From an uncultured Acidobacteriota bacterium (GTDB lineage: Bacteria; Acidobacteriota; UBA6911; RPQK01; JAJDTT01): DNA of 64,000 nucleotides. The notes under the pieces are model-generated. The model did no database searches. It was not told where the DNA came from and worked only from the letters and a program-made list of their open reading frames with translations. Of the stretch, positions 55,210 to 62,963 are shown one piece after another. The first letter of the stretch is position 1; each line of letters begins with the position of its first letter. Made by a program: the position numbers and the translations under genes. The DNA is taken from NCBI GenBank assembly GCA_951812665.1, contig CATOST010000002.1, positions 1 to 64,000 of the forward strand. The letters run 5' to 3'.

Positions 55210-55830
55210 ATGGCGACTGATCATGTTCCGACTCCCGAGACCCGAAGCACAGGCTCGTCTCAAACCGATTCCTACAGCCTGCTGGATACGGCTCTTCTGT
55301 CAATGGGCCTGGCCCTGAGAGGTCCTGAGGTCGAAGCCTATGTCAAGGACGAACTCTATCGGGGCGGGTCCAGCCCCGACGCGGTGGTGCGAAGGGTGCT
55401 GGAGGGCCGCCGGGCCAGACCGGGCCGGAACCCGCAGGAATTGGAACGACTGGTGTTGTCTCTCTGGCATCAAATCAAAAAGGAATACGATCCGGGCCGG
55501 GACCGAACCGCCGGCCGCTATCGTTTCCAGGCTCTCTGGATCTTGGACGGGAATCTGCGCTGGCTCCGCAGGCTGGACCAGCGTGGAGTCGACCCTGATG
55601 CCCTGGAACCGCAATTAGGTCTTCTATTGGCTCGTTTGATGGCGGTGGTGTCACAGATTCTGGAGACGCTCAATCAGGGAGACACCCGGGAATTGGAACA
55701 GAGCACCAATCTGGATCGTCTTCTGGACGCCATGGCGGCGGCCAGCTACAGGATTCGCGAGGCCATCGAAAAGCGGATGATGGAGATACGGCCCGAATTG
55801 GAAGGCCGGCTTGCCGAAACGGTTCACTAG
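55210..55830 (+). CDS. Uncharacterised mostly helical protein
   Basis: A 206-residue protein without signal or membrane segments. It includes YSLLDTALLSMGLALRGPEVEAYVKDELYRGGSSPDAVVRRVLEG, a long helical middle with LWHQIKKEYDPGRDR, and LLDAMAAASYRIREAIEKRMMEIRPELEGRL near the end. ATG 55210 is preferred over TTG 55171. It stands alone between the ferredoxin (divergent) and the CMD protein (convergent). No family is recognised. Confidence 0.7.
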   Translation: MATDHVPTPETRSTGSSQTDSYSLLDTALLSMGLALRGPEVEAYVKDELYRGGSSPDAVVRRVLEGRRARPGRNPQELERLVLSLWHQIKKEYDPGRDRTAGRYRFQALWILDGNLRWLRRLDQRGVDPDALEPQLGLLLARLMAVVSQILETLNQGDTRELEQSTNLDRLLDAMAAASYRIREAIEKRMMEIRPELEGRLAETVH

Positions 55831-55887
55831 CCGGATCCGCACGGAGTTTTCCTACCCCGACCCGTCTCGTCCTCGCACCGGCGAGGG

Positions 55888-56208
55888 TCAGAGTTCGTCC
55901 AGTTCGTCGTTGATCCAGGAGAGTGAGGCAATGGCGCCGGACCAGCCTACGGTGGTGATGGCGAGGAGTGCGGCATGGTAGATCTCGGCGTTGGTCAGGC
56001 CTGCCTTCCGGCATTTTCGGGCATGGGAGTGAACCGCTCCCCTGCGGCCGGCGCCGATGGCGATTCCCAGCTTGACCAGGCGTTGAGAACGGAAGTCGAG
56101 GCCTTCGATCCCGCCAACCGTCCGGCTGAGGCGGCCGTAATCGTCCCAAACCTGGGGATAGCGCTCGACGACCCTCTGGAGGAATTCGGGCAGGTCCTGA
56201 TTCGCCAT
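55888..56208 (-). CDS. Carboxymuconolactone decarboxylase-like (AhpD-fold) protein
   Basis: A 106-residue protein with SQRLVKLGIAIGAGRRGAVHSHARKCRKAGLTNAEIYHAALLAITTVGWSGAIASLSW. The AVHSHxRKC block with histidine and one cysteine is the CMD-family helix; the paired CxxC of true AhpD is absent, so peroxidase reductase activity is doubtful. Its ATG overlaps the upstream stop (TGATG), so it is translated with the outer-membrane-type protein. Confidence 0.85.
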   Translation of the reverse strand: MANQDLPEFLQRVVERYPQVWDDYGRLSRTVGGIEGLDFRSQRLVKLGIAIGAGRRGAVHSHARKCRKAGLTNAEIYHAALLAITTVGWSGAIASLSWINDELDEL

Positions 56209-56825
56209 CAGTCGAAGCTCACCATCAGGCCCCCGGAGAGCTGGTTGAATCCGTAGGCCTGTCCTCTGATATTGGAGATTCTGCAGCGCCTGTAATCGAG
56301 TCGAATCCCCAGTGCGCCCGCGAGTTTTCGGAGCTTGACACCGCCCCCGAAGTTGCTCAGGAACCGGGTCCCCTGGTCCAGAGAAAAGGAACTCTGCTTG
56401 CGGAAAAAGCCGGCCCCGGCAGCGACATAACCGAACTTTCCGCGGAAGGGGATATTCAGAGTCAGGCCGCTGGTGAGGCCGAATCCGGCGTCACCACTCC
56501 CGGTGATGTCCACCGGCTGGTTGTAGTAGGTGAACGTGTTCTCGAATCCTACGATCGCGAAGTACCTCTCGAAGGTCGCGCCGAATCCGGCAAAATCCCG
56601 CAAGTCGGTGGCTGCCAGAGTTCCGCCCGGAGCCCAGGCTCCGAACAGAATGATGTCGGAAGCGGCGTCCAGGTGGCTTCCCGGAGAGCAGACCAACAGC
56701 AGCGCGACCCACCCGGCGCTGATGGACAGGGCCAGACGATGAGTCCTGGAGCGACACTGCCGGCGAATGCGCACCGGTGGCGTGGAAACCAGGGTCGTTG
56801 GAGCGTTGCGAACGGAATTGATCAT
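56208..56825 (-). CDS. Predicted outer-membrane beta-barrel-like protein
   Basis: A 205-residue protein with an N-terminal hydrophobic segment (LALSISAGWVALLLVC) then alternating short strands rich in Gly, Phe and Tyr, such as GFGATFERYFAIVGFENTFTYYN, GFGLTSGLTLNIPFRGKFGYVAAGAGF and FGGGVKLRKLAGALGIRLDYRRC, ending QLSGGLMVSFD with a terminal aromatic-like signature. This fits small outer-membrane porin-fold proteins. The first 25 residues before the signal may be an over-long start. Confidence 0.72.
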   Translation of the reverse strand: MINSVRNAPTTLVSTPPVRIRRQCRSRTHRLALSISAGWVALLLVCSPGSHLDAASDIILFGAWAPGGTLAATDLRDFAGFGATFERYFAIVGFENTFTYYNQPVDITGSGDAGFGLTSGLTLNIPFRGKFGYVAAGAGFFRKQSSFSLDQGTRFLSNFGGGVKLRKLAGALGIRLDYRRCRISNIRGQAYGFNQLSGGLMVSFD

Positions 56826-56968
56826 GCAGCTAGTCTATGCAACCGTGGTGACGCTTCCTGATTCCTCGATGGAAATGGCGGAGAGAATATGGGAACCAGG
56901 GGCAAGCAGTGAAAGGCGAGCCTGCCTCCGGTGGCGTCCGGAGCCCACGCGAACGACACCAACGGAAG

Positions 56969-59182
56969 TTACGGAGCGGGCGAGACCCAGATGGGAGAGG
57001 CCCAGGCTTTGGCGCCGTCCTTCTGGAGTACCACGACGTAATAAGGTGCCGGAGCTGTGGGTGCGGCCGGATCCGTCAACTCGGCCTCGACACTTTGGCC
57101 CAGCCCCAGCGGCTCGCGCCGAACCTGAACCTTCAGGTCCAGCCCCCCGGCTGAATGGGTGACGGGGGCGTCCAGCAACTTCTCCAGGCCAACGTCGAAT
57201 TGGGCCCGTTCGGTCCTGAAACGGAGCGTGCCGGTATCGGCGGGGTCCAACTTCAACAGAATGCCGTCGGCGTCGCCGCTGGTCACTGATTCCCAGGAGA
57301 CCCGGTGTGGTCCGACCTCACGGATCCCCTCTCCCGGCGAGTCGAAAGCGTAGCCCTTGGCCTCGACGATTCGAGTCCCCGCGACCTCCACGGCGCCGTC
57401 CCAACGAGCGGCCCGTTCCCGGCCACGGTTTCTGGCTCCCGACCAGGCGACACGGACGGTATCGGACGCGCAGGGAATGCCGGGGCCTCGAGGAAGCGCG
57501 TCCACGCACTCCGTTCCCCGGCGCAGCTCAATGCGCTCGACGTCACCGGTGCCCTCGACCTGCACCCGGAAGCGGGGACGTCCTTGCGTTCGTTCCTCGC
57601 CTCCCATGGGAATGCCGTTGATGGTCTCGAACTCCAGCGCAATGCGGGCTCCGGTGGTGCCGTAGCAGCGGCGCCCCCGAAGGGCTTCCCAGAGGCTCTC
57701 GCGCGTCAACTCCGAGGCCCAGAGGCAGAGCAGGCCACCCTGGACTCCAAAAGTTCCGGCCCCCGGATAGCTGGCGCCGGGCCGGCCCTTGTGGTCGTCG
57801 CTGCCGCAGCTGATTCCGGCCCTGAGGCCCCGATCGAACGCGTCTTTCAGCAGCCATTCGAATTCACCCCAGGAGGAGTAGATTTCCAGCAGCGGCTCCA
57901 ATTCGGGATCGAAGCAGTCGAGGTCCGCCCAGCGTCCGCCCACATGGGGAATCATGAGGACGTCGTCCCGGCCTCGCAGCCGCCGGTAGAGTTCCGTCAC
58001 GGGATAGCATTCGGGGTCTTCATCCCTGCCGGCCGGCGAGATCAGGCAGCGGCTGGCCCGATGCAGGGGCCCGTCGTCTCCTCGAAAATAGACGTTTCTG
58101 TCCCCGCCGCCCGCGGTCAGTCCGGACCACTCGTAACCGAGAAAGGTGACGAACCGGCCCGGCTCATGGTAGGCGCTGACCGTTTCCCGGATTCGGTCCC
58201 AGACCTCCGGCGTGATCTGGAAACAGTTTCCCTGATGGCTCGCGAACTCCACCAGCGCCTGGTTGCGTGCGAACGCGAAGTATTCGTCCACCGTCAGGGT
58301 TCCCACCGTCTCCTCGCTCTGGCCGTGGAGATCTCCCCAGAACCGCCTCCGCCGCGGCTGGTGCGTCCTCACCTGGAGCGGGTTGCTGACGGCCTTCAGG
58401 CCGCGTTTCGGGTCCACCGCCTCTATCCGATAGATCCCCGGCTCCCGGGCCAGGACGCCGTCCAGACAGAGAATTCCCTGATCGGAGCGCTCAAGAGTCA
58501 GACGGGAAGGCAGACCGTAGAAGAGTTTTACACTGTCGCCGGTCTCCAGCGTTCCCTGGTAGCGATCCGCCGGGTTTCCCCATTGGTCCAGGACGCGTAC
58601 CGACACTCGAAAGGGGATTCCCAGGACCACGTCGGTGGGAACGATCAATTGGATCTCGGCACCCGGCCCACCCACTATGGGGAGGCTTCCAATCGGTTCC
58701 AGCTCCACGAATGATCCCGTGCCGAAGCAGTCCACCAGGACCTTGAACTCGAATCGGGGCTCGCAAAAGGTCTGCGCCCGGGAACCCGGCCCACCTGACG
58801 AGGCGTCTCCCAGGACCAGCGTGGCCGTGTCCCCCTCCCGGAGGTATCCGTCATTCACGGAGACGGTCATGGACTTCTGCCAGGGTCGAACGTGTGCCTG
58901 CGGATCAGAAGAGACCGAGACTCGTGCCCTGCCCGAAGTGGAGACGGTCAGGAAATCGGCCTGGTCGGGCCGGTCCGTCTGAGGCGTGCCCCAGTCACTC
59001 ACGAAACGCCTGACGACACGGATCCTTCCTCCGTCGTCGATGCCGTATTTCCCCACCCGGTAGCGAATTTGCCAAGTACCCATGGAGCCGGCCACAACCG
59101 GTCCTTCGGGGCTCATTTCGGCCCAGCCGTGGAGGACTCTGAACTGGGATTCGGAATCAGAAACACTCATGGAAAGACCCAT
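56969..59182 (-). CDS. DUF3604-family PHP-like protein
   Basis: A 737-residue protein. The N-terminal third is beta-rich, with an Ig-like region (FRVSVRVLDQWGNPADRYQGTL). The PHP-like core holds RRFWGDLHGQSEETVGTLTVDEYFAFARNQA, FVTFLGYEWSG, MIPHVGGRW and GISCGSDDHKGRPGA, whose His and Asp residues should bind metal. No signal peptide is seen. DUF3604 proteins are common in marine and soil bacteria of catabolic gene neighbourhoods, function unknown. ATGs at 59182, 59170 and 59200 are all possible starts. Confidence 0.85.
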   Translation of the reverse strand: MGLSMSVSDSESQFRVLHGWAEMSPEGPVVAGSMGTWQIRYRVGKYGIDDGGRIRVVRRFVSDWGTPQTDRPDQADFLTVSTSGRARVSVSSDPQAHVRPWQKSMTVSVNDGYLREGDTATLVLGDASSGGPGSRAQTFCEPRFEFKVLVDCFGTGSFVELEPIGSLPIVGGPGAEIQLIVPTDVVLGIPFRVSVRVLDQWGNPADRYQGTLETGDSVKLFYGLPSRLTLERSDQGILCLDGVLAREPGIYRIEAVDPKRGLKAVSNPLQVRTHQPRRRRFWGDLHGQSEETVGTLTVDEYFAFARNQALVEFASHQGNCFQITPEVWDRIRETVSAYHEPGRFVTFLGYEWSGLTAGGGDRNVYFRGDDGPLHRASRCLISPAGRDEDPECYPVTELYRRLRGRDDVLMIPHVGGRWADLDCFDPELEPLLEIYSSWGEFEWLLKDAFDRGLRAGISCGSDDHKGRPGASYPGAGTFGVQGGLLCLWASELTRESLWEALRGRRCYGTTGARIALEFETINGIPMGGEERTQGRPRFRVQVEGTGDVERIELRRGTECVDALPRGPGIPCASDTVRVAWSGARNRGRERAARWDGAVEVAGTRIVEAKGYAFDSPGEGIREVGPHRVSWESVTSGDADGILLKLDPADTGTLRFRTERAQFDVGLEKLLDAPVTHSAGGLDLKVQVRREPLGLGQSVEAELTDPAAPTAPAPYYVVVLQKDGAKAWASPIWVSPAP

Positions 59183-59243
59183 TCGGTACTGTGATAGCAT
59201 AACGGCACCCAACCGTTCTGTTCCAAATCATTGAGGAAAACTC

Positions 59244-59823
59244 ATGGATTCCCTGAAAATATTCCTCCTGGCATTCCTGGCCACGTCGCTTTCGGCAACG
59301 GCGGCCGATTTTCCCAAGTTGTCGCTCCGATACGTTGCCGATTGGCCTCAGCTCCCGGAAGGCGTGAACTTCGGCATCACTACCGGGGTTGGTGTGGATT
59401 CCGCCAACAACGTGTACGTTTACAACCGGGGGCCGGATCCCGTCCTCTGCTTCGACGCCAGTGGCAAGTACCTTCGGACCTGGGGCCGGGGTCTCCTCAC
59501 CGAGTCTCATGGTCTGGCCGTCGACGCGGACGACAATATCTGGGTGACGGATATCGGGTCTCACGTCGTGGTCAAGTTCAACTCCCGGGGACGCGTCCTA
59601 ATGGTGTTGGGACAGAAGGACACGCCGGGGGAGAGCGAGAATCAGTTCAAACAGCCGGGTGCTGAAGCTGGACCTGGACGGCAAGGTCCTGGGTTCTTTC
59701 GGCCAAGAGGGAAGGGCCCCCGGCCAGTTCGCCCTCGCCCATCATCTGACGTTGGGAAAGAAGGGGGAACTTTATGTGGCCGAGATCCAAAATTGGCGGG
59801 TCTCCAAATTCCTCTTCGACTAG
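59244..59823 (+). pseudogene. NHL-repeat beta-propeller gene with internal deletion and frameshift
   Basis: The gene opens well: a signal peptide (MDSLKIFLLAFLATSLSATA) and NHL-type repeats such as GVGVDSANNVYVYNRGPDPVLCFDASGKYLRTWG. After GESENQF at about 59648 the frame becomes nonsense, but the next frame (+1) reads NSRVLKLDLDGKVLGSFGQEG and then GELYVAEIQNWRVSKFLFD to a natural stop TAG at 59821-59823. The join skips the expected PTDVAV...VSDGYG part of one repeat. A deletion not divisible by three therefore probably destroyed it, unless the sequence has an assembly error. Intact relatives are secreted propellers of the peptidylglycine lyase type. Confidence 0.8.
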
Positions 59824-59880
59824 CTGGCCGTGCGCTCCGCTTCGAGTCTTCCGGCGAGGTCCGGACCGCGAACCGGCTCC

Positions 59881-59984
59881 CGTCGAGCACCCCTCCGACA
59901 CACGTGCATTCCCGCTTATGGCTGCTTCCTTCCGGACCTGACCAGGTTCACGGGCGCCCGTTGTGGAGGACCCCACGTTCGACG
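59881..59984 (-). ncRNA. ffs: Signal recognition particle RNA (4.5S type)
   Basis: The minus strand carries the conserved apical domain GGTCAGGTCCGGAAGGAAGC followed by AGCC (59943-59920), the site bound by Ffh, and CACGTGTGTCGG in the 3' arm, as in known bacterial 4.5S RNA. The terminal stem is closed by CGTCGA (59984-59979) with TCGACG (59886-59881), next to CCTCC/GGAGG. At about 104 nt it is the short form without an Alu domain. The exact ends are estimated from pairing. No protein gene lies in 59824-60173. Confidence 0.92.
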
Positions 59985-60173
59985 CCGTCCCACGGGACGG
60001 AGTGACTCACCGGGGGCGACCCTCAGCGGAGTCGTCAGCCTCGCTCCAGCGGATTGCGAGTCCTCCCTGGCTGTCAGGGAATCAGGGTACCGCTAACACC
60101 CCGCCTAGCACGGCCGTCCCATAATAGACGATCGGAGCCGGGGCAACCGGACTACCTTGCTTTTTTCACCCTT

Positions 60174-60932
60174 TCACGCTGATGGAGGCGCGCCGCGCTG
60201 CATGAACTCCCTGGCGCCGGCCGCGATCCAAGGGGCGGGCACAGTCAGGAACAGGCGGACGCCCGCGGCGGCGTAGCGGGCAATCGTGTCGTTCATGGCC
60301 AGGGTGCCCGCGACCCGTCCGCCCTGCTGGATTCGCGCCAGGGCGTAGTCGATGGTCTCCTGAACCTGGGGATGGTCAAGCTGTCCGATCAGACCCATGG
60401 AGGCCGCCAGATCACTGGGCGCCACGAAGAAGACGTCGATATGGTCGGCCTTCAGGATCTCGTCCAGATTCCGCACGGCCACGATATCCTCGATCAGGAC
60501 CATGAGCAGGATCTGATCGTTGGCAACGTCGTAGTAGTCGGGGACGCCGTAGCCTTGACGGCTCATATAGAGTCCCCGCTGGCCGATGGGTGCGAACTTC
60601 CCGCCCTGGACCACGTTCTCGGCTTCCTCCCGGGTGTTGACGTGGGGAACGACGATTCCCTGGACGCCCCGGTCCAGCCCCCGGTAGATGATGGACTGAA
60701 GGTTCTGGTTGACCCGCAGGATCGAGGTCATCCCCCAGATGTCGCAGGCCCGGGTGAGGTCGGGTATGTCCGCGAAGTCCACCGAGCCGTGCTCGGCCTC
60801 CAGCCAGACCCCGTCGAAACCGACGGTCCCGAATTGATCGATCTCATCGGCGCTTCCCAGCCCTCCGATCACATACGCGGTTTCGCCGGCGGCCAGCTTC
60901 TGCTTTACCCTGTTCGGTCGCATTTTCACCAT
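60174..60932 (-). CDS. HpcH/HpaI-family aldolase
   Basis: A 252-residue class II pyruvate-type aldolase. It has DGVWLEAEHGSVDFADIPDLTRACDIWGMTSILRVN, GLDRGVQGIVVPHVNTREEAENVV, GQRGLYMSRQGYG and VFFVAPSDLAASMG, the metal and substrate-binding segments of the 2,4-dihydroxyhept-2-enedioate/2-keto-3-deoxy acid aldolases. The actual sugar or aromatic acid is unknown. It starts at 60932 after GAAAGGAGATC. Confidence 0.9.
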   Translation of the reverse strand: MVKMRPNRVKQKLAAGETAYVIGGLGSADEIDQFGTVGFDGVWLEAEHGSVDFADIPDLTRACDIWGMTSILRVNQNLQSIIYRGLDRGVQGIVVPHVNTREEAENVVQGGKFAPIGQRGLYMSRQGYGVPDYYDVANDQILLMVLIEDIVAVRNLDEILKADHIDVFFVAPSDLAASMGLIGQLDHPQVQETIDYALARIQQGGRVAGTLAMNDTIARYAAAGVRLFLTVPAPWIAAGAREFMQRGAPPSA

Positions 60933-60962
60933 GATCTCCTTTCGGCGCGGTGCCCGTTCTCA

Positions 60963-61241
60963 CTATAAGGGACGGTCAAGCGAGGGACCTGCCCGAGCGG
61001 CGGCCCGGATCATCTCCCGTAGGACTGGCAGAACGTAGACCTGGGAGAGGTCCACAGCCGAGAGGTCGCGGCAGAGGATTTCGATCTGCTGCGACAGCGG
61101 CAGCGCCTGGTTCAGAATAAATCGATTCTCTTTTCCGATTCGACACAGGCCGCCCGAGAACTCTCCCTGTTCCCGCACCAGGTCGATGTCGAGACGGGCC
61201 AGTATTTCCTCCAGTCTTTCCAAGATCTCCCGGTCGGTCAT
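60963..61241 (-). CDS. Small uncharacterised protein
   Basis: A 92-residue protein starting MTDREILERLEEILARLDIDLVREQGEFSGGLCRIGKENRFILN and ending ALPLSQQIEILCRDLSAVDLSQVYVLPVLREMIRAA. ATG 61241 follows a strong AAGGAGGG. It is probably a helical protein with one beta hairpin. It lies upstream of the aldolase on the same strand, but a role cannot be given. The longer frame to 61274 runs into the repeat fragment and is rejected. Confidence 0.72.
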   Translation of the reverse strand: MTDREILERLEEILARLDIDLVREQGEFSGGLCRIGKENRFILNQALPLSQQIEILCRDLSAVDLSQVYVLPVLREMIRAAARAGPSLDRPL

Positions 61242-61251
61242 GCCCTCCTTA

Positions 61252-61270
61252 ACAGTCCGTGGTAAGAGTC
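61252..61270 (+). repeat. Isolated end of a family A element
   Basis: AACAGTCCGTGGTAAGAGTC (61251-61270) matches the terminal repeat of family A; the flanking bases do not. It is a lone end or a much decayed copy. Confidence 0.4.
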
Positions 61271-61317
61271 CCACGCAGCACCGGGACTGGGGGCTGCGCC
61301 CGACCGACGAGGCGCTC

Positions 61318-61370
61318 TGAGGGAGTATCCATGTTGCAAATTTTCCGATTCGCCATGGGTTGCTCCCTCA
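61318..61370. repeat. Hairpin downstream of the IS110 transposase gene
   Basis: TGAGGGAG (61318-61325) and CTCCCTCA (61363-61370) are perfect complements, and CCATG/CATGG extends the stem inward. It sits just past the transposase stop and may belong to the short end of the insertion element or be a transcription stop. Confidence 0.45.
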
Positions 61371-61380
61371 ATGGCTAGAC

Positions 61381-62334
61381 TCATCCGACCGCCGCGACCG
61401 GTTTCGGGGTCCAGATCCGATCCTGCTCCAGCAGGACGTTGGCCAACACCACCATCTTGCGCATGATCGCCGTGAGCGCCACCTTCGGCGCCTTGCCCCG
61501 CTCGCGCAGCTGGCGGTACTTCCGGACATAGTCCGGATTGTGTCGAATGGCACTGAGCGCGGCCATGTACAGCATTCGCCGCACCCGGTGCCGGCCCCCG
61601 CGGATGAAGCGGTGTCCCTTCCAGGTCCCCGACTCCCGAGCGACCGGCGCCAGACCGGCCAGGCTTGCCACCGCCTTGGAGTCGATCGCTCCCAGTTCCG
61701 GCAACAGGGAGAGCAGGCCCGCCACCGTGACCGAACCCATTCCCGGAATCGAAGTCAGAACTTCGGCCTTGCGCGCCAGCGCCGGATCCGCGTCCAGCAA
61801 CTTGCGGATCTCGCGATCCATCGACCGGACCTGCCGCTCGATCTGAGCCAGCTGCTGTTGCAAGTGCCGCTTCACCAACGGGTGGCGGGCTTGGTGGCTC
61901 CGGTTGCGCGCCCTCGTCCGGTCCTTCACCAGCGCATTCCGCGCCGAGATCAGTTCCTCCAACTGGCGCTGCGTGGCCGAGGACGCGCCCACCAGTCGCA
62001 ACTTGAGCGCCGCGCCCATCTGGGCCAGCATCCGGGCGTCCACGGCGTCGGTCTTGGCCTCCTGGCCCAGAGCTTGGGCGAAGCGTCGCGCCCGCATCGC
62101 ATTGACCCGTGCCAGCGGTAACCGGGCGGCCAGGGCTTCCTCCATCGCCCGGTGCCAGGGGCCGGTGGACTCATAGACCACGCACTTGACCTCCGGTCCG
62201 ATCCAGGCGGCCAGGGCCCGGAACCCGGCCGCGTTGTTGGGGAACCGCTTTGACCGTCCCGAAGGCCACTCGTGCACGTCCAAATGCGCTTTTGAGATGT
62301 CCACACCGACCGTTTTTGAGGTATCCTGAGTCAT
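61381..62334 (-). CDS. IS110-family transposase (DEDD recombinase)
   Basis: A 317-residue serine/DEDD-type recombinase. The N-terminal RuvC-like domain has VGVDISKAHLDVHEW, VVYESTGPWHRAMEEAL and KTDAVDARMLAQ (the acidic residues), then a helical linker, and the C-terminal Transposase-20 domain LTSIPGMGSVTVAGLLSLLPELG, SLAGLAPVARESGTWKGHRFIRGGRHRVRRMLYMAALSA with its conserved serine region. Length and domains are complete, so the gene may be functional. Confidence 0.95.
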   Translation of the reverse strand: MTQDTSKTVGVDISKAHLDVHEWPSGRSKRFPNNAAGFRALAAWIGPEVKCVVYESTGPWHRAMEEALAARLPLARVNAMRARRFAQALGQEAKTDAVDARMLAQMGAALKLRLVGASSATQRQLEELISARNALVKDRTRARNRSHQARHPLVKRHLQQQLAQIERQVRSMDREIRKLLDADPALARKAEVLTSIPGMGSVTVAGLLSLLPELGAIDSKAVASLAGLAPVARESGTWKGHRFIRGGRHRVRRMLYMAALSAIRHNPDYVRKYRQLRERGKAPKVALTAIMRKMVVLANVLLEQDRIWTPKPVAAVG

Positions 62335-62530
62335 CTTTCCTGCCTCCTGTGCTTGTCGTGCGAGCCTTGATGCTCACGTATCCATTCAGGACGTTGGGAA
62401 AGACGGTGGCGGCCCCACTCCCTCTCGGCCCGTGACGGCCGGCATACACAACGGCCCGACCACCGCCGCCGAGGCGCCTCTGGCCAGAGGCGCCTCGGTT
62501 GGACCCTTCCCAGAGATCCAAACTCGTATC
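62335..62530 (-). ncRNA. Candidate bridge RNA in the IS110 non-coding end
   Basis: About 190 bases upstream of the transposase, on the same strand, carry no gene but a strong structure: a perfect 30-bp palindrome at 62469-62498 (15-bp arms beginning CCGAGGCGCCTCTGG) and further complementary tracts near GGCGGCGGTGGTCGGGCC and GGGGCCGCCACC. In IS110 elements a bridge RNA made from this region pairs with donor and target DNA to guide recombination. The palindrome is seen; its role is inferred from the family. Confidence 0.5.
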
Positions 62531-62634
62531 GGAAGAACAGACCTGGAATCATGGAGACCCCACAGAGCCAGCCTTGGACGATGGCCTGGTCGCGGTCCGG
62601 CGCAAGTTGTCGCCGCTGGCGGCGCTCACGGGGG

Positions 62635-62657
62635 CAGGGGGGGCGCTGCCCCCCCTG
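62635..62657. repeat. G/C-tract hairpin right of the IS110 element
   Basis: CAGGGGGGGC (62635-62644) and GCCCCCCCTG (62648-62657) pair perfectly around a three-base loop. A second, imperfect hairpin (CCCTGTGGAAAATC at 62740-62753 with GATTTCCAACAGGG at 62757-62770) follows. Together they fill part of 62531-62830, which has no gene. Confidence 0.55.
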
Positions 62658-62840
62658 AGACCCCCCGGATGCAAAGAGACACATACCATTTGAAATCCCT
62701 GAAAAGAGAGTCCCGAGCCCCCCAGGTTACGCGGAACCCCCCTGTGGAAAATCAGAGATTTCCAACAGGGTGCTCCCTTTTGCTGACGCGACAATCTGTA
62801 CCCCCCAAAAAAGAAAGACAGACTAAGGAATAACAGACAA

Positions 62841-62930
62841 GCATACCGGGAGTATGTGACCGGGGAGCAACGCAGTCCGCCGGTATGCAGCCCCGATCGA
62901 ATGCCGTGACGACTCTTGCCATGGGCTGTT
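62841..62930 (-). repeat. Dispersed intergenic element, family A, copy 4 (3'-truncated)
   Basis: Read on the minus strand it starts ACAGCCCATGGCAAGAGTCG and runs through GTCACGGCATTCGAT, GCATACCGGCGGACTGCGTT and the palindrome CATACTCCCGGTATG, as in copy 1. After that the sequence turns to TTGTCTGTTATTCC and the right half with its terminal repeat is missing. It lies beside the IS110 element. Confidence 0.75.
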
Positions 62931-62963
62931 CGGACTCGCCGGTGGGCTGCGTGGGATCGGTCC

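Larger units (their letters stand above)
61381..62530 (-). mobile_element. IS110-family insertion element (boundaries approximate)
   Basis: The transposase gene at 61381-62334 and the structured non-coding stretch upstream of it form an IS110-type element. IS110 elements lack ordinary terminal inverted repeats and target duplications, so the ends cannot be set by eye; the right limit given here is just beyond the large hairpin at 62469-62498. The palindromic hairpin beneath the stop codon may mark the short end. Confidence 0.75.

Noticed and set aside
56826-56968. Possible small gene between the beta-barrel protein and DUF3604
   Set aside because: Frames here are short, overlap neighbours and show no ribosome-binding site or protein-like pattern.
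61360-62121. Large plus-strand frame opposite the IS110 transposase
   Set aside because: Shadow of the transposase gene; no domain and arginine/histidine-rich composition.
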